This document shows, in pieces, positions 37,863 to 45,427 of a DNA stretch of 64,000 nucleotides. The DNA is taken from assembly GCA_027493055.1 (NCBI GenBank), contig JAPUDO010000048.1, positions 1 to 64,000 on the forward strand. The letters run 5' to 3'. Both the position numbers and the translations under genes were made by a program. Each line of letters begins with the position of its first letter. The first letter of the stretch is position 1. Source of the stretch: Niabella sp. GTDB taxonomy: Bacteria; Bacteroidota; Bacteroidia; Chitinophagales; Chitinophagaceae. The notes beneath the pieces were generated by a model that had not been told where the DNA came from, searched no databases, and saw only the letters and a list, made by a program, of their open reading frames with translations.

Positions 37863-38408
37863 TCATGCATAAATTTTAGTTAGTCTGAATAAAAAGTATT
37901 CAATTGATCTTACTCCTCTAAACTGACTTCTGAAGGCCTTGATTTTAGCGTTAAATGATTTTGCCGAGGCATTGGCAGACCGATTATCAAAGTAATTGAC
38001 AATAGTTTTGTAATGCAGCTGTATAGATCTTGAGATGGGATTAAAGGCTTTAAATCCGGCCTGTCGTACTTTTTCATGCCACTTAGCCGGCCATAGAGTG
38101 GTTTTATCGTAAACATTACTCAATTCTGTTGCCAGGTTTTAGGCCTTTTGTGAATCAGGATATCGTCCGAATAATAGCTTTGCCCCTTAGCTCTGGCCGG
38201 GTGTCCAATCTGCTGTTTTCTTGTACAATACATATCGGCTTCGTGCCAGTAGCTGCTTAAGCGTATCGCCATTTTCAAGTATCTCGGCTTTAAATTCCGA
38301 ACCGGTTTGTCTGGCTCTTTCAATTGCCTCGTTTTCTACATCCAGAAGACAACCTCTTTGCTGTATAAAGTGAGCGGATGCATAATAGCTAAAACGCCTC
38401 TTATGCAC
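37863..38408 (-). pseudogene. ISL3-like transposase remnant (C-terminal half, frameshifted)
   Basis: Three minus-strand frames join into one degraded transposase. Upstream (38408 down) reads EAIERARQ...EILENGDTLKQLLARSRYVLYKK-DWTP; a frameshifted middle (YYSDDILIHK region) follows, and then WHEKVRQAGFKAFNPISRSI and NYFDNRSANASAKSFNAKIKAFRSQFRGVRSIEYFLFRLTKIYA-type sequence to the stop. The NRS-NASAKSFNAKIKAFR motif is typical of ISL3-type DDE transposases of Bacteroidota. The N-terminal zinc-ribbon and first catalytic residues are missing. At least two frameshifts make it inactive. No terminal inverted repeats were found. Confidence 0.8.
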
Positions 38409-38773
38409 TTACCTACCAATCTATTCGACAGAATCAAAATCATCAAAATTGTTACCGGGAGTCAGACTAAAGTACTTTCAAAAGAAAATGTTCAACAAAC
38501 GAAATAATATGAAAAAACACTTTGGCTTAAGCCTTATCGGACTATCATCAAAACTCAGCAACTATCGAACAGCTCATCATTGAATACTTATATTTCTACT
38601 AATTGTTAGAACCATTTTCGAGGTAGTTCTGGCTCGATAGATTATTCCTCATCAATTCTCTCCTTTGAAAATCGATAAGAAAGGGAAGCAAATATTATTA
38701 ACCCGCTTGCCCGAATGTTTATATTCAGTAATCAAACAATTCATTAACCTATTTGCTTCCTCATTATATTTTT
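38409..38773. other. non-coding stretch next to the IS remnant
   Basis: These 365 bases carry no supported gene. They may include unrecognisable 5' sequence of the ISL3-like transposase and the 3' trailer of the sialidase-like gene that ends at 38774. Confidence 0.4.
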
Positions 38774-39973
38774 TTATTTCGCCAAATCCTCCAGTTTTCC
38801 AAACATGACCCTCTCTTTTCGCCCCTGTGTTACGCAAAGCCAAACTATTCCATTATGCTCTTTGAATGTGGGATATTGGAAACTTTCCCGCGATTCGAAA
38901 CGATACTTTCTTTCCCATGTAATACCGTCTTTCGACACATCAATGTTGAATACTGACCTGCCGCGTTCCTGCCAACCTAGATAATAAATTCCATTAAATT
39001 TATCAAATGTTGGTTTTGAAGAAGATCCATTAGGAACCCAATCCCTGTATTCTCCTTTTGTCCAGGTTTTACCATCTTTACTCGTTGAAAAGACATAGTT
39101 TCCTTTATCCTGACGAATAATGGCCAACCAAGTCCCATCCGGTAATCTATTTACTGCAGGTTCACAAAGCATAATATCTTGGGGTTCATTAAAATGACCA
39201 ACAACCTCGAACGTATCCATTTCCTTGTTTAGAATAGCGAGTCCATTTTGTCTTCCAGCATAATTATTAATAGCGACATAGGTTTTACCATCAAACTCTT
39301 TAAAGGAATCAAAAATATACAACCCATGCGTTTTTCTTGGCTTTGCGAATCCAAAACGGGCGGCATCATCATAAAAATGAATCGGCTGCATGTCAAAAGT
39401 GCCTTGCGCAGTTTTTAACTTGGCTTTGTATATGTGATTGGTAAATTTCTGTGTTTTGATATCGAAGTCCATGTACCATGTTTGCGATTGTCGTTTTTCT
39501 GGTTCTTCACTTGCGAAAAAGCATCTCAATGTTTTGTCATCCTTTTTGATAATCCGGGGCACAAAACAAGCTCCGCGTGGCAATGTGTCGTTCTCGAAGG
39601 GTTGTTCACCTCTAGCTATTGAAATAATGCGTTCCAGTTTCATTGTTTTCAAATTAACTATTGACATTGCAACGTAGATGAATGGCCAGTGTGACGATTC
39701 ACCCGATTTAATATCATTGACTTCAGCTACAATATAAGCACGATCTTCGTCAAAAGTCATGTCTGCATCGTGAGCTCCTCTAACCTGCCAGGCTGTAGTG
39801 TTTATTAGTTTATCCATTATCCGATCCGCCTTGGCTTTTGCATCCCACTTCTTTGGAATCAGAGCTCGTTTTGCCTGAGGCCATGCTTTATATGGGAGAA
39901 AAAAAGCCAGGGAGAGAAAAATTATTAATACAGGTAGTCTGTTTAATTTCAGGTTGTTTAAGGGATATTTCAT
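38774..39973 (-). CDS. exported sialidase-superfamily beta-propeller protein
   Basis: The 399-residue protein has an N-terminal hydrophobic signal (LPVLIIFLSLAFFLPYKAWPQA) and a propeller with BNR/Asp-box-like repeats (STSKDGKTWTKGEY, DVSKDGITWERKY) and related blades (LPDGTWLAIIRQDKGN, FNGIYYLGWQERG, HNGIVWLCVTQGRKE). The conserved blocks RGAHDADMTFDEDRAYIVAEVND and EPAVNRLPDGTWLA could form the active site. I cannot recognise the arginine triad of true sialidases, so it is best called sialidase-like; a lyase or glycosidase of another specificity is possible. It stands alone on the minus strand among decaying DNA of the island but is intact itself. Confidence 0.75.
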   Translation of the reverse strand: MKYPLNNLKLNRLPVLIIFLSLAFFLPYKAWPQAKRALIPKKWDAKAKADRIMDKLINTTAWQVRGAHDADMTFDEDRAYIVAEVNDIKSGESSHWPFIYVAMSIVNLKTMKLERIISIARGEQPFENDTLPRGACFVPRIIKKDDKTLRCFFASEEPEKRQSQTWYMDFDIKTQKFTNHIYKAKLKTAQGTFDMQPIHFYDDAARFGFAKPRKTHGLYIFDSFKEFDGKTYVAINNYAGRQNGLAILNKEMDTFEVVGHFNEPQDIMLCEPAVNRLPDGTWLAIIRQDKGNYVFSTSKDGKTWTKGEYRDWVPNGSSSKPTFDKFNGIYYLGWQERGRSVFNIDVSKDGITWERKYRFESRESFQYPTFKEHNGIVWLCVTQGRKERVMFGKLEDLAK

Positions 39974-40086
39974 CTTATTTTTATTTATTATTAAATCTAA
40001 ATTATTGGTTTTGTTTACTGTTTTAAGAATTGCAGTTTTTTTTCGTAATACAATTAAATAAAAGATTGATTTTATTTACAGCATAT

Positions 40087-40524
40087 TCAAGGTGGGACAA
40101 GTACAGATTTGTAGAGGATTTTAAAAGAAGGATTAATAGTACTTATGGAATTTTCGCAACTTATTTTTGATGTCACCCATTTTTCAAAAACATTATTCCC
40201 AATTATTCCTTCTTTTTCAATTATTTTTTCGAAACAATACCTCAGCTCGCTTTCTATTAAACTGGTAGTACACGTAGCCTTACAATTCTTGTTTTCACTA
40301 ATAATTTTTTCTACCCTTGTATACGTAATTTCCTTTACTCCATTTTTATATATAACTGAACCTTGCCAGATTGCTAATAAAGTGTTCCATGTTTTGTTCA
40401 CCATATAAAAACTGCTATCCATTTGTTGCTGCAATTCATAGGTTACAATTATCCTATCGTTTATTAACTGCATTGCTTTTCCTGCATACGGGACTAGTAA
40501 TAAATATAGCAGAACTCGAAACAT
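40087..40524 (-). pseudogene. decayed fragment of a third GH110 gene
   Basis: An open frame of 145 codons reads as a degraded copy of the C-terminal half of the GH110 copy 2 protein. VNKTWNTLLAIW corresponds to ENKTWNPSLEIR, the preceding ELQQQMDSSFYM to ELPKHLNGQFYV, and NNVFEKWVTSK to NNVFENCVTSG, followed by ISTINPSFKILYKS matching ITITPSIKPSGP. Short stretches between these matches have drifted or are shifted in frame, and the catalytic aspartate part is absent. There is a possible initiator and hydrophobic start, but the evidence favours a pseudogene over a new small protein. Confidence 0.65.
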
Positions 40525-41220
40525 ATCCGTTACTTCAGTAAAATATTTTTTCTATAAACCATGAAACAAAAAAAGAAATAGAATTGGAGCAACAATCTTT
40601 ACATACACTTTATACAGCGTATAACCGTGACAAACTCTCTCGATTAATTCAAAAGCTGATGACAAAGATCAATAATATAAAAAGAGCATTTATATAAGAT
40701 ATTCTCGAAACCTAATGATATTTTATCCTGTTGAACATTTTATAAATCCCTAACCCTACAATTAAGAACAAGTGTTCTCAAGACATAAATGGATTAGCAA
40801 TTGATAGAAAAGAACAACAAGAATATGTTGATTACTGGCATTTTTGCAATACCACTGTTTTAAATATTTAAATTCCTTGAATAGTGTTTTCAAACTTATC
40901 TGATCAACAGCCAAATAAAAAATGCATCCTATATAAAATATGGTTAATACAGCTAATAGTTTTTAAGAAAGTTTAATACAAATCGAGTAGTAGTCAAATA
41001 GTATAAAAAAAGAAACATGATGGCAAAACATATTTTTGCAATGATATTAGATCCGCCAATGCCTGCCGATCAGATAAAAATAATTTAACTATAATTTATT
41101 TAAAAGCCGACAACAAAAAATATGTATTTTCTTATAGTTTTTTTCTAAATGTTGCTCAAACCAAAATGGCAAACTTTTTTAACCATTACTGTAGTCTTTC
41201 CACTTTTAAAATCATCTTAT
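40525..41220. other. non-coding, A+T-rich stretch
   Basis: About 700 bases with no supported gene. Short frames lack motifs. I looked for the missing 5' half of the GH110 fragment on the minus strand and did not find it. An in-frame ATG at 41149 could extend the next gene by 24 residues. The promoter of the DUF1080 gene should be here. Confidence 0.45.
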
Positions 41221-42060
41221 ATGGCACGCTTATTTTTGTATTGTATACCTATAACATTTTTTTTCTTCTTCACCGAAAAAAAAAGCCAGAAATGGCATCA
41301 TCTATTTAATGGGAAAGATTTAAAAGGCTGGGATAGCTATCTCGATTATGAAACCGACAGCTTTGGTAAGCCGGTTTCTCCCACTAAGCTCGGCTTCAAT
41401 AACGATAGGTTAAAAGTATTTTCTGTTGTAATCGAAAATGAACTACCCGCCATACGTGTGTCAGGAAAAATTTGGGGAGGCTTATCCACTGTAGAAGAGT
41501 TTTCTGATTATCATTTACAGTTGCAGTTTAAATGGGGAAATACAGCTAATTGGGGTCATAAAAGAGGAAAGAAAAAAGATAGCGGATTGCTTTATCACGG
41601 GACAGGAGAACATGGAGCAAACAACGAGCCCTGGCTAAAATCACAGGAGTTTCAGATCGAGGAAAATAATACAGGAGATTACTGGGGTGTAGCAGGAGCT
41701 GGAGTAGAGATCAATACTATTAATACCGTTGGTCGAAAATACATATACAACCCAACAGGAACAGTTACTACTTTTAGCCAATCCAGTTATGCAGGTAGGC
41801 ACTGTGAAAAGATAGTTGACGCAGAGTACCCAATTGGGCAATGGAACACATTAGACTTGTATTGTTTAAAAGGAATAAGCGTACATGTTGTAAATGGTAA
41901 GACTGTAATGGTCTTAAAAAATTCCTTTCAAGAGAAGGATGGGTTAAAAAAGCCTCTAACGTCAGGAAAGTTACAATTGCAATCTGAGGGAGCCGAATTA
42001 TTCTACAGAAATATCCGGATACGTTCAATTAGTGAAATCCCGCCAGAGATATTAAATTAA
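41221..42060 (+). CDS. secreted DUF1080 (3-keto-disaccharide hydrolase-like) protein
   Basis: I start at ATG 41221 (MARLFLYCIPITFFFFFTEKK), which gives a clean signal peptide; ATG 41149 adds 24 residues. The jelly-roll domain PF06439 is complete: WHHLFNGKDLKGWDSYL, IRVSGKIWGGLSTVEEFSDYHLQLQFKWG, KKDSGLLYHGTGEHG, SQEFQIEENNTGDYWGV, PIGQWNTLDLYCL, HVVNGKTVMVLKNS and SGKLQLQSEGAELFYRNIRIR. The fold resembles concanavalin-like lectins; some relatives cleave 3-keto-glycosides by elimination or hydrolysis. No 3-keto-forming dehydrogenase is encoded on the island, so binding or hydrolysis of another glycan is also possible. It stands alone on the plus strand. Confidence 0.88.
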   Translation: MARLFLYCIPITFFFFFTEKKSQKWHHLFNGKDLKGWDSYLDYETDSFGKPVSPTKLGFNNDRLKVFSVVIENELPAIRVSGKIWGGLSTVEEFSDYHLQLQFKWGNTANWGHKRGKKKDSGLLYHGTGEHGANNEPWLKSQEFQIEENNTGDYWGVAGAGVEINTINTVGRKYIYNPTGTVTTFSQSSYAGRHCEKIVDAEYPIGQWNTLDLYCLKGISVHVVNGKTVMVLKNSFQEKDGLKKPLTSGKLQLQSEGAELFYRNIRIRSISEIPPEILN

Positions 42061-42370
42061 AATTTCTATACGTCAGCCAATTTTTTATTCTCGATCATAA
42101 TTACTAAAAATTTACATGTTAAGTTAAGCCGGACTACTTATTATAATGTGTACGCGAGCTGGAACAGTTGGGATACATTAAATATGCCGGCCCCTATAGT
42201 CCAGTATTAGGGGACCTAATCTATTTGATAGAGATTGATGGTAATGTGTAATGGTACAGATAATTTAACTGCCAATCCCGCGATGATAATTTGTCATCAG
42301 ATATTATTGTAATCGTCATTACTTAATCTTTCCTAAATAATTTCAGTGGTGCGTTTATAACCCAATTCTA
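42061..42370. other. non-coding stretch before the integrase remnant
   Basis: About 310 bases with no supported gene. Given the degraded integrase that follows, this may be eroded integrase or other mobile-element sequence, but no motif is readable. Confidence 0.4.
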
Positions 42371-42813
42371 CTAAAACCTCATATCAAGGGCCAGGAATAA
42401 ATTACATTACATGCTACAGCGTTAAAAATTATAGAGAAACAAAGAAAAAACTTCAACACTATGCTGTACAACCTGAATTGGTATTTGATTTGCCTACTGC
42501 TAATGGTGCGAATAAGGCTCTTGGTGAGTGGACAAAAGCTGCAGGGATAGAAAAAAAGTTTACCTGGTCTTGCGCAAGGTTGAGCTTTCCCATCTTGTTG
42601 CAGGATGAAAATGTTGATTTAGCAACAGTTGCCTATCTCTTAGGACATACAACAACAAAACAGGTTAGCAAGGCATATAAAAGACATCGACCAAAAGATC
42701 AAGTAGCAACGATAAGTAAACTGCCAAGTGAGCAAAAGAAGGCGGTCAATTCTGCAAAAGTTGTAACATGCTATACTGGGGTAATTGGGGCTTACTTTAT
42801 GGAGACATTTTGA
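42371..42813 (+). pseudogene. tyrosine integrase, C-terminal catalytic fragment
   Basis: A plus-strand fragment encodes the end of a Bacteroidota phage-type integrase. After an in-frame TAA (42398) and a frameshift in an A-rich run near 42,445, the frame reads LPTANGANKALGEWTKAAGIEKKFTW-SCARLSFPILLQDENVDLATVAYLLGHTTTKQVSKAYKRH. These hold the box II arginine (CAR-LSF; the usual His/Lys of the box is replaced by L), the LLGHT motif and the active-site tyrosine region (AYKRH in place of the usual Y-H). The first catalytic arginine region is missing. It points toward the minus-strand N-terminal fragment, so the gene is broken. Confidence 0.75.
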
Positions 42814-43367
42814 TATTAAACTTCTTAGCATCGTTGAATATTTTCCGGATATATTTCATGTCGTTGTGGAGAGTATTCGTCTTATTACCTAACGCCCTCA
42901 GATGCTGCTCATATCTTTCCAAAAACGCTGGCGTAATGTCGGTAAGTGGTAATTTCCGGTTGTTGTTATATTCTTTTAGCTTATTTATGATAGCTTTATT
43001 TTTATCATAAGTGCCAATTTTTCCTGCTGTATAGTTTTTAGCATTTATGTTAGTTGAATACTCAAAAAATCAACAGGCGGCTTCCCAAATATTTCATATT
43101 TTAAAGTTTTCCCAGTTGGAATTTTTTCTTGCGTTTCAACCTCTAACAGCCGCGCATGTACTCTGTCATTTTTGCGCTAAGCCGTCCGGAATTCTTATGA
43201 TTCGTTTTAACCCTTTTGTTTTTTACATCCCATTCCGATTCCCTTATGTATTGACCAGGAGAGATGTAACTTGATTTTCTGTTTTTGGTGATTCTGAAAT
43301 GAATGGGGTTTAAACCCTGATTGTTTAATTTGTCTTTTCTCAATGTTAATTTAATACTGCTTGCCAT
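42814..43367 (-). pseudogene. tyrosine integrase, N-terminal half with frameshifts
   Basis: From ATG 43367 the minus strand encodes an arm-DNA-binding domain (MASSIKLTLRKDKLNNQGLNP, ISPGQYIRESEWDVKNKRVK, SGRLSAKMTEY). After a frameshift near 43,140 it continues with VETQEKIPTGKTLKYEIFG. After another it reads EYSTNINAKNYTAGKIGTYDKNKAI and then KLPLTDITPAFLERYEQHLRALGNKTNTLHNDMKYIRKIFNDAKKFN, the SAM-like core-binding domain. It ends where the oppositely oriented catalytic fragment begins. The gene starts 180 bases inside attR, the normal position for the integrase of an island. Confidence 0.8.
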
Positions 43368-43401
43368 AATTTTTTACAGGGATTTGACATATACCGTACC
43401 A

Positions 43402-43442
43402 GTAAACGGGGACAACAATGGGGACAACATTCATGTTATCCG
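43402..43442. repeat. possible integrase arm-type sites
   Basis: GGGGACAACA occurs twice in tandem (43408-43417 and 43420-43429) between the integrase start and attR. A diverged third copy of the block, GTAAAC..AGGAACAACATTTGGGTTAT, lies at 43621-43650, just outside attR. Repeated motifs near the attachment site are expected for integrase arm binding. Confidence 0.5.
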
Positions 43443-43544
43443 TTTACTTTCCGATACATTTAATTACGTTTAAATAATTTGTTAATTTCTCTAAATCAGT
43501 GTTTTAGAGTGTAATCAAATGTTTTCCTATGTTATCATGACAGT

Positions 43545-43558
43545 CCAGGTGGGACCAC
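43545..43558 (+). repeat. attR: duplicated tRNA 3' end
   Basis: CCAGGTGGGACCAC is identical to the 3' end of the CAT-anticodon tRNA at 18829-18842 and in the same orientation. No tRNA body precedes it, so this is the distal attachment site of the island. Confidence 0.85.
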
Positions 43559-43564
43559 AACATT

Positions 43565-43612
43565 AAGCCTTACATTTTTGATTTTTAATCAGTTATGTGA
43601 GGCTTTTTTTTT
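43565..43612 (+). terminator. terminator past attR, probably the original tRNA terminator
   Basis: AAGCCTTACAT (43565-43575) pairs with ATGTGAGGCTT (43595-43605), with one wobble, and a run of nine T follows. No plus-strand gene ends here now. In the uninterrupted chromosome this hairpin would sit directly behind the tRNA, so it supports the island model. Nine G follow the nine T, an unusual homopolymer junction. Confidence 0.75.
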
Positions 43613-43664
43613 GGGGGGGGGTAAACATAGGAACAACATTTGGGTTATGGCCGTTTTATTACCA

Positions 43665-44489
43665 TCAAAACAAAGTGAGCTGTCCCAATGCCTGCGGAAT
43701 GCTGGGGGTAAGCGCTTTACTGCCGGAAACAGTATATACCGGAGTTTCCTGGTACCTCGAGGCAATGACAATATGAGTGGCAGCAGCATGCCTGCAAAAA
43801 AGATCACGTACCAGATCAGGGTTGTTGTTATCAGCAGAAAGATGGGACAGGAACAGGTGGCTCATGTGTGCCGGCCTGCAGGATAGAAACAGATCAAGCG
43901 CTTCTTTATTGGATAAGTGCCCGCGCCCTCCACTGATCCTTTTTTTAAGATGATAGGGATATCTGCCGTTCTGAAGCAAAACCTCATCATAGTTGGCTTC
44001 CAGGAAAGCAGCATGGCATCTCTTGAAATGGGTACTTAAGTTTTCGCAAACTTTCCCGATATCGGTAAAAACACCAATACAGGTGTGGCCATCCTCCACG
44101 GTAAAGCTATGCGGGTCTGCAGCATCGTGATGTTTTAAAAAAGCGCTCACCAACAGGGCGCCAATCTGGACGGGCACTCCTGCAATCAACGGACGCACCA
44201 GGTCAGGATCCAACGGCAAGCCAGTATGACGGAGCGTATCGGAAGATATATATACCGGAAGCTGATATTTTTTTGAGAGCACTTCAAGCCCCCGGATATG
44301 ATCTCCATGTTCGTGAGAGATGAATATGGCTTTTACTTTCTTTATAGCCAGTCCCAGCCTGTACATTCTTTTCTCGGTTTCCCGGCAGGATAAGCCGGCA
44401 TCTATCAACACAGCCTCCTCATCGTTGCCAATGTAATAACAGTTACCGTTACTGCCGGAATTAAGAGAGGAAAGATGGAGGCTGGTCAT
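43665..44489 (-). CDS. MBL-fold metallo-hydrolase (YycJ/WalJ-like)
   Basis: The 274-residue cytoplasmic protein has the metallo-beta-lactamase fold: LSSLNSGSNGNCYYIG at the start, VLIDAGLSCRE, FISHEHGDHIRG (the metal motif HxHxDH), LKHHDAADPHSFTV, VFTDIGK, AAFLEANYDE and LFLSHLSADNNNP near the end. Members of this branch (YycJ, PhnP-like) are phosphodiesterases or nucleases; the nearest relatives are proposed to act in DNA repair or cell-wall regulation. All metal ligands appear present. It is the first chromosomal gene right of the island and lies convergent to attR. Confidence 0.88.
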   Translation of the reverse strand: MTSLHLSSLNSGSNGNCYYIGNDEEAVLIDAGLSCRETEKRMYRLGLAIKKVKAIFISHEHGDHIRGLEVLSKKYQLPVYISSDTLRHTGLPLDPDLVRPLIAGVPVQIGALLVSAFLKHHDAADPHSFTVEDGHTCIGVFTDIGKVCENLSTHFKRCHAAFLEANYDEVLLQNGRYPYHLKKRISGGRGHLSNKEALDLFLSCRPAHMSHLFLSHLSADNNNPDLVRDLFCRHAAATHIVIASRYQETPVYTVSGSKALTPSIPQALGQLTLF

Positions 44490-44705
44490 GCTGCAAAATA
44501 CCTTTTTTATTTAAACCACCTCCTGTTCCTGGGATAATAATAGCAAATACCTGCAACTTCACTGTACGAAATGATATTTTATACGCCAATTTAACTATTA
44601 CATCTGCGCTGATAATACGTCAAATTTTTAAGTACCTTTGGAATAACATACGAAGATGAAAATACGTTGCAAATTGTTAAGATAAATTCACACTAAAAAA
44701 AATAT

Positions 44706-44945
44706 ATGAACGTTGCAAAATCTATTGATCTGGAGATTGCTCAATATTTACCGCACTTAAACGCAAAGCAAAAGAAAACAGTGCTCACCGTTGTTAAAAC
44801 ATTTGCAGAAGAGCAAAAAGATTGGTGGGATGAAATTAGTATGGAACAACAGGAAGCTATTGAAAAAGCCCTGGAAGAAGTAAAAGCAGGTCAAGTGACG
44901 CCTCATGCTGATGTAATGAAAGCATACGCTAAATGGCTGAAGTAA
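44706..44945 (+). CDS. antitoxin of a RelE/ParE-type toxin-antitoxin pair
   Basis: The 79-residue acidic, helical protein (LPHLNAKQKKTVLTVVKTFAEEQKDWWDEIS, IEKALEEVKAGQVTPHADVMKAYAKWLK) has the layout of Bacteroidota antitoxins paired with ParE-like toxins: an N-terminal helical segment and a C-terminal toxin-wrapping tail. No ribbon-helix-helix is obvious, so autoregulation is uncertain. Its last 13 bases overlap the toxin start, the usual translational coupling. Confidence 0.82.
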   Translation: MNVAKSIDLEIAQYLPHLNAKQKKTVLTVVKTFAEEQKDWWDEISMEQQEAIEKALEEVKAGQVTPHADVMKAYAKWLK

Positions 44946-45274
44946 TAGAGATATTCTGGTCGGATAGTGCCAAAAGTAGCTTTCAGCATATTATTGCATA
45001 TCTGGAAAAGAACTGGTCTGAAAAAGAAGTGGCAGCATTTGTAAAACGTGCCTATGCAATGCTATCCACTATTCAAAGATATTCTGAAATGTGTCGGCCT
45101 TCAATGAAAAGAAAAAATGTACGAATCGGGATTTTGGATAAACACACTCAACTTGTCTATCATTATACACCACGAAAAAAACAAATAGAAGTTCTTTTAT
45201 TTTGGGGGATAAAACAAAATCCATTTCTCTTATATATTTATTATTGTTTTTGGCCACAAGGAACCTTAAAATAA
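44933..45274 (+). CDS. RelE/ParE-family toxin with a repeat-derived C-terminus
   Basis: The protein (113 aa) has the ParE fold: VIEIFWSDSAKSSFQHIIAYLEKNW, EVAAFVKRAYAMLSTIQRYSEMCRPSMKRKNVRIGILDKHTQLVYHY, KKQIEVLLFWGIKQNP. Members inhibit gyrase or cleave mRNA. Homologues usually end shortly after FW-.-KQNP, at about 98-100 residues. Here the next 16 codons (FLLYIYYCFWPQGTLK) are encoded by the dispersed hairpin repeat that begins at about 45,223, so the native tail was replaced when the repeat arrived. The core residues are intact, so it may still be active, but the hydrophobic tail is odd. Confidence 0.85.
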   Translation: MAEVIEIFWSDSAKSSFQHIIAYLEKNWSEKEVAAFVKRAYAMLSTIQRYSEMCRPSMKRKNVRIGILDKHTQLVYHYTPRKKQIEVLLFWGIKQNPFLLYIYYCFWPQGTLK

Positions 45275-45348
45275 GATTTTTCATGCTTCCTACGTGTAAT
45301 TTAAGCCTGTTCAAGGAACTCCCCGGAGAAAAATTTCATATCGGTTTG
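45223..45348 (+). repeat. dispersed hairpin repeat, copy B
   Basis: This matches copy A at 3934-4036 block by block in the same orientation: TATTTATTATTGTTTTTGGCC, AAGGAACC, TTTTTCATGCTTCC, GTGTAATTTAAGC and AAAAATTTCATATCGGTTT. The right arm is interrupted by about 20 extra bases (CTGTTCAAGGAACTCCCCGG), so the long perfect hairpin of copy A is lost. It overlaps the last 16 codons of the toxin gene and precedes a GH43 gene. Confidence 0.65.
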
Positions 45349-45427
45349 AAATAGTATTGTTAAAATACATCATTTATGATATCTTTTGTTATTCAGCTAC
45401 CTTTATCCTTTCTATAACAATCAACCC

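Larger units (their letters stand above)
18829..43558. mobile_element. tRNA-integrated genomic island carrying a glycan/galactonate locus
   Basis: The element is bounded by 14-bp direct repeats, one of which is the 3' end of an intact tRNA. A broken tyrosine integrase sits immediately inside the distal repeat, the usual place. The interior is visibly more A+T rich than both flanks and contains an IS remnant, long non-coding stretches and gene fragments. Right of the distal repeat lies a hairpin terminator that could be the tRNA's original one, and core-type genes resume. No relaxase, type IV secretion or phage structural genes are present, so it is a genomic island or a decayed integrative element rather than a complete ICE or prophage. 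Cargo: AraC regulator, GH110 x2, SusC/D, propeller and esterase enzymes, dgoK, dgoA, an MFS transporter, a sialidase-like protein and DUF1080. Confidence 0.85.

Noticed and set aside
38774-39973. Assignment of the propeller protein as GH117 (anhydrogalactosidase), tempting beside dgo genes
   Set aside because: The visible repeats are Asp-box-like, and I could not see GH117 motifs; kept as sialidase-like.
18829-43558. Island as a prophage or a complete conjugative element
   Set aside because: No capsid, tail, lysis, relaxase, coupling or type IV secretion genes were found.
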